A DNA stretch of 12,662 bases from Gammaproteobacteria bacterium (GTDB taxonomy: Bacteria > Pseudomonadota > Gammaproteobacteria > SZUA-140): assembly GCA_026994735.1 (NCBI GenBank), contig JALWQD010000326.1, positions 1-12,662 on the forward strand. Direction: 5' to 3'. The position numbers were made by a program, and so were the translations under genes. Below the pieces are notes generated by a model. That model made no database searches and had not been told where the DNA came from. It saw only the letters and a program-made list of their open reading frames with translations. Positions 1 through 5,015 of the stretch are shown in pieces; position 1 is the stretch's first letter, and each line of letters starts with the position of its first letter.

Positions 1-1
1 T

Positions 2-709
2 GGCCGTGCCATTGTTGATTTGCCCGGAGCAGTGACCTGCGCCTTTTTGCCAGCGGCGCCTTTTAGCCGAACCCTTGCCGAGCATGCTTTTCGTTCAGGT
101 AAAGAAGTCATGCTGCATTTGCCGATGGATTCGATTGATGACCGCCCTCTTGGTCATGCGGGTCTGACCGTTGGCATGTCACAGAGACAGTTCGTCAATG
201 CTCTGCGTCGAGATCTGAAGGCGATTCCGCATATCAGTGGTGTCAATAACCATATGGGCAGCTTGTTGACCCAATTGCCGGATAATATGGACTGGTTGAT
301 GAGCGAACTGCGCCACTGGCCACTGTTTTTTATCGATAGCCGAACGACACGGGATACCGTTGCGGAACAATTTGCCATGTCGAAGGGCGTACCGACACAG
401 CGACGCGATGTCTTTCTCGACAATGTGCCGACAATTGAGGCCATTGATCGCCAGTTTGAAAAATTATTACTGATAGCTCGTCGGCGTGGGCATGCAATTG
501 CTATTGGTCATCCGTATCCCCAGACACTGGCCTTGCTACAGCAGCGCTTGCGTTGGCTGGATGAAGATGGCGTGACACTCGTACCCGTTTCTCGTTTGCT
601 CGCAGGGCAAGGAGGGGGACAGTCATCGCCACCTTATCTGGCGACGAGTGTTCACCCCCTTGATGAGCTGGTTTTTAATGATCACCATCCGGTGCCCGAC
701 AGGAACTGA
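2..709 (+). CDS. Divergent polysaccharide deacetylase, YibQ-like (5' partial)
   Basis: The frame is open from the first bases of the window, so the N-terminus and true start lie upstream; 235 residues are visible. The sequence matches the YibQ/divergent polysaccharide deacetylase family (PF04748, NodB-like fold). Visible family motifs are HLPMDS near residue 38, GVNNHMGS near residue 80, FIDSRTT near residue 105, and a late GHAIAIGHPYPQT block before the last strand. Members are usually exported and are often encoded next to envC and a carboxy-terminal protease, which suggests a cell-wall or envelope role; the substrate is not known. The export signal would lie in the missing part. About 35 C-terminal residues after the conserved domain look poorly conserved, and the last 35 nt overlap the 3' end of the opposing DUF2892 gene. 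Family assignment is confident; biochemical function is inference. Confidence 0.88.
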   Translation, partial: GRAIVDLPGAVTCAFLPAAPFSRTLAEHAFRSGKEVMLHLPMDSIDDRPLGHAGLTVGMSQRQFVNALRRDLKAIPHISGVNNHMGSLLTQLPDNMDWLMSELRHWPLFFIDSRTTRDTVAEQFAMSKGVPTQRRDVFLDNVPTIEAIDRQFEKLLLIARRRGHAIAIGHPYPQTLALLQQRLRWLDEDGVTLVPVSRLLAGQGGGQSSPPYLATSVHPLDELVFNDHHPVPDRN

Positions 710-872
710 TTCCCAGCAAGCTGTAGGGTGGGCACCAGCCTATGGCCGCAGTGCCGAGTAAAACGACACCGACAGCTCCCCACCAGCTTTGGAAGTAGAT
801 CCCTGCGGCTATACCAGCAAGCCCGGCAATGGCCCGGATCATACGGTCTGCAGTACCAACGTTCTTTTTCAT
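675..872 (-). CDS. DUF2892 small membrane protein
   Basis: A 65-residue protein. A basic, polar start (KKNVGTADR) is followed by two short hydrophobic segments, roughly residues 12-27 and 31-45. Then comes the hallmark CP-x-Y-x3-G-x-S-C block with Cys47 and Cys58. This is the DUF2892 (YgaP membrane-domain-like) family of inner-membrane proteins. The domain is often found next to or fused with rhodanese domains and near Crp/Fnr regulators, which suggests sulfur or thiol stress chemistry; no activity is established for the stand-alone form. The start is well supported by AGGAGG 8 nt upstream. The 3' end overlaps the opposing YibQ-like gene by 35 nt. A Crp/Fnr-type regulator lies 130 nt upstream on the same strand and is a plausible controller. 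Confidence 0.85.
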   Translation of the reverse strand: MKKNVGTADRMIRAIAGLAGIAAGIYFQSWWGAVGVVLLGTAAIGWCPPYSLLGISSCRAPDGDH

Positions 873-880
873 TTTGCTAA

Positions 881-886
881 CCTCCT
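881..886 (-). promoter_or_regulatory. Strong ribosome binding site of the DUF2892 gene
   Basis: On the minus strand this is a perfect AGGAGG, 8 nt before the ATG at 872. It fixes the start of this 65-residue gene and suggests efficient translation. Confidence 0.85.
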
Positions 887-916
887 GTTTTAATCTGACG
901 ACATATTTACAGGGTC

Positions 917-957
917 ATCATAGTCGCCGTCAATGACTCACGTCTGTGACTATTACA
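917..957 (-). promoter_or_regulatory. Candidate activator-dependent promoter of the DUF2892 gene
   Basis: On the minus strand TATGAT (917-922) matches the -10 consensus at 5 of 6 positions, but no good -35 box lies 16-18 bp upstream. Instead an imperfect dyad, TGTGA-N3-TTACA when read on the plus strand (945-957), is centred about 41 bp before the predicted start near 910. That is the usual position of a class II Crp/Fnr activator. Its 3-bp spacer is not the canonical one. A competing reading is TTGACG (928-933), an 18-bp spacer and TAAATA (904-909), which would not need an activator. The site is inferred from pattern and position only. Confidence 0.3.
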
Positions 958-1002
958 CCTTTTGGTGGTCTGTTCACCCGGAGCAGGCAACATAGGCTCG
1001 CG

Positions 1003-1674
1003 TCAGCTCAATGCCTGCAGACGCTTACGGTCGATAATACGAAGGCTTTTGCGTGAGGCCTGTAATAGGCCTGTTTTTTCGAATGACTTGAGGATACGGC
1101 TGACGACTTCACGCGAAGTACCCAGGTCAGCGGCAATTTGCTGGTGTGTCAGGTGCAGTGTTTCGCTCTGCTCACCTGACAATGACAACAGATAATGAGC
1201 AATACGAACATTCATGCGTTGAAAAGCGACTTCTTCGAGCATACTGATGACATCTGCCAGCCTTTGCGAAACGAGCGCAAAGGTGAAGGTACACCAGGCC
1301 GGCCAGCGTGTCAGCCAGTTTCTGGCCTCGGTGGCAGGAATCAGCACAGCCTCGATCGCTGTCTCGGTCTCAGCCAGGGCCGGAAAGCCTTGGTTACTCA
1401 TGATACAGGCGGCCGTGAGAACGCAGCTTTCGCCGGCGCTGAGGCGGTAGAGAGTGATTTCACGGCCGCTATCGGTTGTCCGGTAGACGCGCAGAGTCCC
1501 TTGCAGAATAAGTATAAATCGAGCGCATGGCTCACCGGGAAAAGCAATGGTTTGCCCTTCCGGCAGTGTCGCAAATGTTGCCTGACGGAAGAATTCTTCA
1601 TGTTCAGCCGAAGGTGTTTGCAGGAAGGGGAAAAGTTCTGCAAGTCGCTGTCGCGTTTTTTCTTCAGTAATCAT
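1003..1674 (-). CDS. Crp/Fnr-family transcriptional regulator
   Basis: A 223-residue protein with the Crp/Fnr layout. A cyclic-nucleotide-binding-type beta-roll spans about residues 15-115 (GQTIAFPGEPC, ILILQGTLRVYR, GESCVLTAACI). A dimerisation helix lies near 130-155 and a C-terminal winged helix near 150-220. The recognition helix reads TSREVVSRILKSFE (186-199): Glu189, Ser192 and Arg193 match the E-x2-S-R signature of FNR, while Arg188 resembles CRP. The N-terminal cysteine cluster that carries the FNR Fe-S centre is absent; cysteines are at 50, 84, 90 and 128. Direct Fe-S oxygen sensing is therefore unlikely, and the ligand is unknown. No strong Shine-Dalgarno precedes the ATG at 1674. 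The gene is divergent from the DJ-1 gene and lies 130 nt upstream of the DUF2892 gene, its likely target. Confidence 0.9.
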   Translation of the reverse strand: MITEEKTRQRLAELFPFLQTPSAEHEEFFRQATFATLPEGQTIAFPGEPCARFILILQGTLRVYRTTDSGREITLYRLSAGESCVLTAACIMSNQGFPALAETETAIEAVLIPATEARNWLTRWPAWCTFTFALVSQRLADVISMLEEVAFQRMNVRIAHYLLSLSGEQSETLHLTHQQIAADLGTSREVVSRILKSFEKTGLLQASRKSLRIIDRKRLQALS

Positions 1675-1728
1675 CGGTCATGCTTGTCAATTCGAGACAT
1701 GGCAAAATTCCCTTGCTGTTTGTCTTGA

Positions 1729-1738
1729 TGATATATCA
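1729..1738. promoter_or_regulatory. Palindrome between divergent Crp/Fnr and DJ-1 genes
   Basis: The 101-nt divergent gap (1675-1775) contains a perfect 10-bp palindrome, TGATATATCA. It sits within TTGAT-N5-ATCAG (1725-1739), which resembles an FNR box except that the spacer is 5 bp instead of 4. It overlaps AT-rich sequence that could serve as a -10 region for the DJ-1 gene. It may be an operator of the adjacent regulator, but AT-rich palindromes this short also arise by chance. Confidence 0.25.
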
Positions 1739-1775
1739 GAATGCAGTGGCGATTCATGAATCCGGGAGCAAGTCG

Positions 1776-2333
1776 ATGAAAAAGGTTTTGGTGCCGTTGG
1801 CAGAGGGTTGTGAAGAACTGGAGGCCGTGACCATTATTGATCTATTGCGACGGGCGGGTATTGAGGTCGTCACTGCCGGACTTAACAGCGGGCCTGTCCG
1901 TTGCAGTCGTGGGGTGATGATATTGCCGGATTGCCTGCTTGATGACGTTCTTGAAGATCACTTTTCGATGATTGTCTTGCCGGGTGGTTTGCCCGGAGCT
2001 GACTACCTTGACAAGGATCCGCGGATTAATACCTTATTACAGCGGATTTATGCTGAGCAGGGATTGATTGGTGCTATTTGTGCGGCTCCCAAGGTCTTGG
2101 CTCATGCCGGTTTGCTGGCAGAGCGCCGCGCAACGGCATATCCGGGGGTGCTGGATGCTGTTGACGGAGGGGCTATGAAGATCTTGGCCGATGCAGTTGT
2201 TCAGGATGGTCAGCTGATTACCTCTCGCGGGCCGGGTACAGCTATGGATTTTGCACTCACGCTGATCCGCTTATTGCGGAGCAAACAAGTTGCCGATGAC
2301 GTAGAGAGTGCTTTGGTCAGAGAGCCGGGCTGA
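1776..2333 (+). CDS. DJ-1/PfpI family protein (YajL/DJ-1-like)
   Basis: A 185-residue protein, close to the length of human DJ-1 (189) and E. coli YajL (196). The start is the ATG at 1776, because MKKVLVPLAEGCEELEAV is the usual DJ-1 N-terminus and GGGAG lies 7 nt upstream; the frame stays open further upstream but that part is not conserved. The nucleophile-elbow cysteine is Cys102 in GAICAAPKVLAHAGLL, and Glu16 in EELEAV matches the DJ-1 glutamate that activates it. GGLPGADYL (70-78) and the SRGPGTAMDFAL block (150-161) are typical. Members are reported as protein/nucleotide deglycases, glyoxalase III or redox chaperones, and the activity is debated. The gene is divergent from the Crp/Fnr regulator, so thiol or aldehyde stress control is possible but unproven. 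Confidence 0.92.
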   Translation: MKKVLVPLAEGCEELEAVTIIDLLRRAGIEVVTAGLNSGPVRCSRGVMILPDCLLDDVLEDHFSMIVLPGGLPGADYLDKDPRINTLLQRIYAEQGLIGAICAAPKVLAHAGLLAERRATAYPGVLDAVDGGAMKILADAVVQDGQLITSRGPGTAMDFALTLIRLLRSKQVADDVESALVREPG

Positions 2334-2494
2334 TCGCTTCTGGGCAAGCGCTGAGCATTCCGTGAAGGCTTCTGTACCTGCTGAATAGGCCACTCTGGCG
2401 TTGCCTGTCTAGTGATGACATCAGTTCCGCACCTGAAACCTGGGCCTGAGAGGTCAGAGGTGATTTTATCCAGAATGAACGCCGTTGCTCCCTC

Positions 2495-2528
2495 GCCGGC
2501 AGCCCTCCGTCAGGGGAGAGCCGCCAGC
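2495..2528 (-). ncRNA. 14-bp RNA hairpin downstream of the PEP-CTERM gene
   Basis: The 220-nt convergent gap 2334-2553 has no credible gene. It contains arms 2515-2528 and 2495-2508 around a 6-nt loop. Read as minus-strand RNA, all 14 positions pair (11 Watson-Crick and 3 G-U). Read as plus-strand RNA, the three G-U pairs become A-C mismatches. This polarity favours a transcript from the minus strand, that is the 3' untranslated region of the PEP-CTERM mRNA or a small RNA. No U-tract follows, so it is not a standard intrinsic terminator. Directly 3' of it the RNA reads GAGGGAGCAA, and 32 nt later CTCTCAGGC; both resemble glycine-aptamer core pieces (see findings). It may simply stabilise the mRNA 3' end. 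Confidence 0.4.
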
Positions 2529-2553
2529 TCTGGTCATGAAAGCCGTTTGTTAA

Positions 2554-3525
2554 TCAGTTCTTGGCTTTTCCTGTCTGCTGACGGCGCCAGCGCATGGCCA
2601 GCAAACCGCTAGCCATGATGGCCAGTGTCGAGGGTTCGGGAACCGTACTTGAACCGATAGCACAGTTGCTGCCACAGGAGAGCCGTTCAATTGAATGGGT
2701 CTGTGACAGTAGCAGAGTGCCAGTGGTTTGGTCGGCGGCAACGAAATCACCGCGGCTACCGTTATTTGCGATAATCGTCTGGACCAGGGTGGTGGGGTCA
2801 AGCAGGACAACGTTGCCAATGGTCGTATTGACGACGATCTGGCCGTCGAGCGTGCTGCCAGGGCTGCTAATGATACCCATGCCATCAGCCCCGGGAATGG
2901 AGTAGGAAGAGAGCAGGGCACCCGTGGCAATATCGTAACTATTGTGTGTCGTGTAGACCGTTGTGCCATCGCGTGAGACGGTCAGACCATCAGTGGATGC
3001 GCCATTGATTCGGCGAGCGATCGGGCTGCTGCCACTGACGTCGATATCGAGCAGACCCGAACCGACACCGGATGCCGAACCACGGGCGATAATATGGTCG
3101 TTGACAGGATTGGTCCACATACCCAAGCTGAGATTGATATTGTTGAAAAGCGCTGCAACCGTGCCGTCATTGTTGAGGCGCGCCAAAGGCCCACCACTTT
3201 GCCAGACTGAGCCATTGGCCAGGCTCATTGCCGCCACACCGCGACCAGAGACTGCGCTGAGTTTGTCGGAGACGGTTTGGCCATCGATATTTTTAAAGAG
3301 GTAGTTTTTGCGGTCAGGGTAGGAGTTGACGAGAACTTGTCCCGCGCTGTTGACGGCGATACCCAGTGGGCCGTAGGGACTGGCTGTAAAGCCACTGACG
3401 AATGTTGACAGGCTGAAGCCGAGGCTGCTGCCGGCAGCGGTGATGGTCAGTGCCTGGCTGCTGCTGGTGGCAAACAGAAAAGCGGCCGCAGCGACAAAAG
3501 AAAGTGATTTTCGAAATGAGATCAT
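2554..3525 (-). CDS. Secreted PEP-CTERM sorting-domain protein
   Basis: A 323-residue protein. A Sec signal peptide (FRKSLSFVAAAAFLFATSSSQA) gives predicted cleavage after Ala25. The body is rich in Ser, Gly, Thr and Asn, with repeats such as PYGPLGIAVNSAGQVLVNSY that resemble NHL/SMP-30 beta-propeller blades. The C-terminus is a classic PEP-CTERM signal: VPEP at 295-298, a short hydrophobic stretch STLAIMASGLLAM, then the basic RWRR. Such proteins are exported, processed by an exosortase at the PEP motif, and associated with extracellular polysaccharide or floc matrix. No exosortase is in the window, so it must be encoded elsewhere. Cys284 and Cys288 (CGSNC) lie just before the signal. The start has AAGGAG 7 nt upstream. 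A sigma-54 type promoter lies about 75 nt before the start codon. The specific function is unknown. Confidence 0.9.
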   Translation of the reverse strand: MISFRKSLSFVAAAAFLFATSSSQALTITAAGSSLGFSLSTFVSGFTASPYGPLGIAVNSAGQVLVNSYPDRKNYLFKNIDGQTVSDKLSAVSGRGVAAMSLANGSVWQSGGPLARLNNDGTVAALFNNINLSLGMWTNPVNDHIIARGSASGVGSGLLDIDVSGSSPIARRINGASTDGLTVSRDGTTVYTTHNSYDIATGALLSSYSIPGADGMGIISSPGSTLDGQIVVNTTIGNVVLLDPTTLVQTIIANNGSRGDFVAADQTTGTLLLSQTHSIERLSCGSNCAIGSSTVPEPSTLAIMASGLLAMRWRRQQTGKAKN

Positions 3526-3532
3526 CGGTTAT

Positions 3533-3538
3533 CTCCTT
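3533..3538 (-). promoter_or_regulatory. Ribosome binding site of the PEP-CTERM gene
   Basis: AAGGAG on the minus strand lies 7 nt before the ATG at 3525. It confirms the start that gives an intact signal peptide. Confidence 0.8.
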
Positions 3539-3609
3539 GTGCAATCTCAATAATTTATTATTTGTTATCAGCGGACCTGTGCGATCAGAAGTGTCCACGA
3601 GCAGGGTTA

Positions 3610-3625
3610 AGCAAAAAGCAGGCCA
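3610..3625 (-). promoter_or_regulatory. Sigma-54 (-24/-12) promoter of the PEP-CTERM gene
   Basis: The minus strand reads TGGCCTG-CTTT-TTGCT, against the sigma-54 consensus TGGCACG-N4-TTGCW. The essential GG (3623-3624) and GC (3611-3612) are separated by exactly 10 bp. Predicted transcription start is near 3600, which leaves an untranslated leader of about 75 nt before the AAGGAG and ATG. It is known that PEP-CTERM/exosortase systems co-occur with RpoN and the PrsK/PrsR two-component pair and that RpoN controls such genes, so the context supports the match. There was no experimental evidence to consult. Confidence 0.6.
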
Positions 3626-3642
3626 TGCATGTTATGTTATTG

Positions 3643-3666
3643 TTTTTTTGGTTTTTTTTGTTTTTT
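3643..3666. other. Three T-tracts in 9-bp steps (possible curved DNA)
   Basis: Runs of 7, 8 and 6 T begin at 3643, 3652 and 3661 on the plus strand, separated only by GG or G. A-tracts repeated near the helical period bend DNA. A 9-bp step is a little short of 10.5, so net curvature is expected but not certain. The tracts lie between the sigma-54 promoter and the inverted repeat at 3695-3717, where bending would help an enhancer loop. Long homopolymers are also prone to sequencing and replication slippage. Confidence 0.45.
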
Positions 3667-3694
3667 CCTGAGGGGGTTATTGCCGCCGTGTAAA

Positions 3695-3717
3695 TTCTGC
3701 CGACAGTGATGGCAGAA
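3695..3717. promoter_or_regulatory. Inverted repeat, candidate enhancer site for a PrsR-like activator
   Basis: TTCTGCC-N9-GGCAGAA is a perfect 7-bp inverted repeat. Its centre (3706) is about 106 bp upstream of the predicted sigma-54 start at about 3600, inside the usual -80 to -150 range of enhancer-binding-protein sites. It could equally form an RNA hairpin, since the plus strand continues gaatg then TTTTT, but no plus-strand gene ends nearby. The assigned binding protein is inference. Confidence 0.4.
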
Positions 3718-3734
3718 GAATGTTTTTCCTCAGC

Positions 3735-3770
3735 TGTCATTTTCTCGGTGGTTGTGGCATTTTCCCTGTC
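3735..3770 (+). promoter_or_regulatory. Direct repeats and weak sigma-54-like element before the glycosyltransferase
   Basis: TGTCATTTTC (3735-3744) and TGGCATTTTC (3755-3764) are near-identical 10-mers exactly 20 bp apart, about two helical turns, and a third partial copy TGTCATT starts at 3767. The second copy also begins a sigma-54-like element: GG at 3756-3757 and, 10 bp later, GT instead of the required GC. If used, it would start transcription near 3780, about 26 nt before the ATG. I see no convincing sigma-70 pair here. Both readings are weak. Confidence 0.22.
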
Positions 3771-3805
3771 ATTAAATATGCTCTTATCGATGAGGTTTGT
3801 TCGCA

Positions 3806-4957
3806 ATGAAAATCGCTTTGGTTAGCCGGTTTCCCGAGGATATCGATAAACCACGCGGGGGCGTGGAAACGGCAACCGTGGGTTTGGCACGGGCATTAAA
3901 GGCCCGCGAAGACTGCGAGTTGCATGTATTGACTCTCGAGCAGGGGCTGTCAGCAGTGTTAAGAGAGTGCCATGAAGGCATTGAAGTGCATCGTTTGCCC
4001 CGCAGTCGCTGGCCAATGATTGCCGATGTCTTTGCCGGCCCCTCGACGCAACGATTGCGTGCATATCTAACCGTTCTGGCTCCGGATATTGTTCATTTCC
4101 AGGAAACCTGGGGGTTTTCTGCTCCGCAGTGTGGCTTCCCGGCACTGTTTACTGTCCATGGTTTTGACAGCTTGAACTTGCCGACCGAACAGCAGGGTAA
4201 CTGGCGTTTGCGGGCCTTTTTTTGGCACTGGGCTGAAGTACGCGGGATGCGTGATCAGCGTTTTCTGGTGTCGATTGCCCCTTATGTCAAAAAAGAGATC
4301 GAACGTCTGACTTCGGCACAAATATTCGATATCTGGAATGCCCTGGATCGTCGTTATTTCGAGCTGCCGAGAAAAGAGAAAAAGGGCAATATTCTCTTTT
4401 TAGGGTGGCTCAATGCGCGAAAAAATCCTGCTGTTCTGGTCGATGTCGCGGCCCAGTTGCAGGAAGAGTTTCCCCGCTGCCGTTTTCTTTTTGCAGGCGA
4501 AGCCGCGGATGATGAATATCTTGCTACCTTAACGAAAAAAATTTCCGATCTTGGTCTGACTGAACGGGTGAGCTTGCTCGGGCGTCTGTCGCAGTCAGAG
4601 GTGATTGAACAGATATGTGCTGCCAGCATGCTGGTATTACCTTCATTACAGGAAAATGCTCCGATGGTGATTGCCGAGGCGATGGCTGCGAAGCTGCCAG
4701 TACTGGCCTCAAATCTTTGTGGTATCCCGGACATGATTGATGACGGTGTTTCCGGTTATCTTATCGAGCCATACGATGTTGCGGGTATTAGCGAGCGTAT
4801 TGCGACACTGTTGCGTGATGATGATTTGCGTCAGCAGATTGGTTTGGCGGCTCATCATGAGGCCGTGAAACGCTATCACCCTGATTCCGTTGCTGAGGCG
4901 ACGATTTCTGCCTATCGCCAGGTGATGGCGGTCTGGGAGGAGAATGCGCTGGGCTGA
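3806..4957 (+). CDS. GT4-type glycosyltransferase
   Basis: A 383-residue GT-B fold glycosyltransferase of the GT4/RfaB (glycosyltransferase group 1) type. The N-terminal acceptor domain has the glycine-rich loop PRGGVETATVGLARAL (16-31). The C-terminal nucleotide-sugar domain begins near 194 with NILFLGWLNARKNPAVLVD and includes VSLLGRLSQSEV. The EX7E catalytic/donor motif is Glu283 and Glu291 in LQENAPMVIAEAMA, followed by GIPDMIDDGVSGYLIEP. There is no signal peptide or membrane span, so it probably acts at the cytoplasmic face. The ATG at 3806 is chosen because MKIALVSRFP begins the first beta strand; GAGG lies 10 nt upstream. It is divergent from the PEP-CTERM gene, so a role in extracellular polysaccharide or protein glycosylation is plausible. 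Donor and acceptor cannot be told. Confidence 0.9.
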   Translation: MKIALVSRFPEDIDKPRGGVETATVGLARALKAREDCELHVLTLEQGLSAVLRECHEGIEVHRLPRSRWPMIADVFAGPSTQRLRAYLTVLAPDIVHFQETWGFSAPQCGFPALFTVHGFDSLNLPTEQQGNWRLRAFFWHWAEVRGMRDQRFLVSIAPYVKKEIERLTSAQIFDIWNALDRRYFELPRKEKKGNILFLGWLNARKNPAVLVDVAAQLQEEFPRCRFLFAGEAADDEYLATLTKKISDLGLTERVSLLGRLSQSEVIEQICAASMLVLPSLQENAPMVIAEAMAAKLPVLASNLCGIPDMIDDGVSGYLIEPYDVAGISERIATLLRDDDLRQQIGLAAHHEAVKRYHPDSVAEATISAYRQVMAVWEENALG

Positions 4958-5015
4958 TTGCGCACCGGCACAGTGTTATGACAGCGCCAGATTTCGCATC
5001 GGTTGGTGACGGGTC

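Noticed and set aside
1003..1674. Naming the regulator FNR or CRP
   Set aside because: It lacks the FNR Fe-S cysteine cluster, and its recognition helix has Ser192 where CRP has Gly. Only the family can be named.
1685..1690. Perfect TTGACA as the -35 box of the Crp/Fnr gene
   Set aside because: A matching -10 would fall inside the coding region and reads CTGAAG, so the hexamer is probably coincidental.
2336..2354. CGCTT-N6-AAGCG stem just after the DJ-1 stop as a terminator
   Set aside because: The stem is only 5 bp and no T-run follows, so it does not qualify as an intrinsic terminator.
2412..2612. Possible 66-codon plus-strand gene between the DJ-1 and PEP-CTERM genes
   Set aside because: It has no ribosome binding site, its composition is unlike the neighbouring genes, and its end overlaps the PEP-CTERM coding region.
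3643..3666. T-tracts as an intrinsic terminator
   Set aside because: No GC-rich hairpin directly precedes them, and no plus-strand gene ends upstream.
4967..4988. Imperfect stem between the glycosyltransferase and ubiB as a terminator
   Set aside because: It pairs 7 of 8 positions on the minus strand, but neither strand has a U-tract after it.
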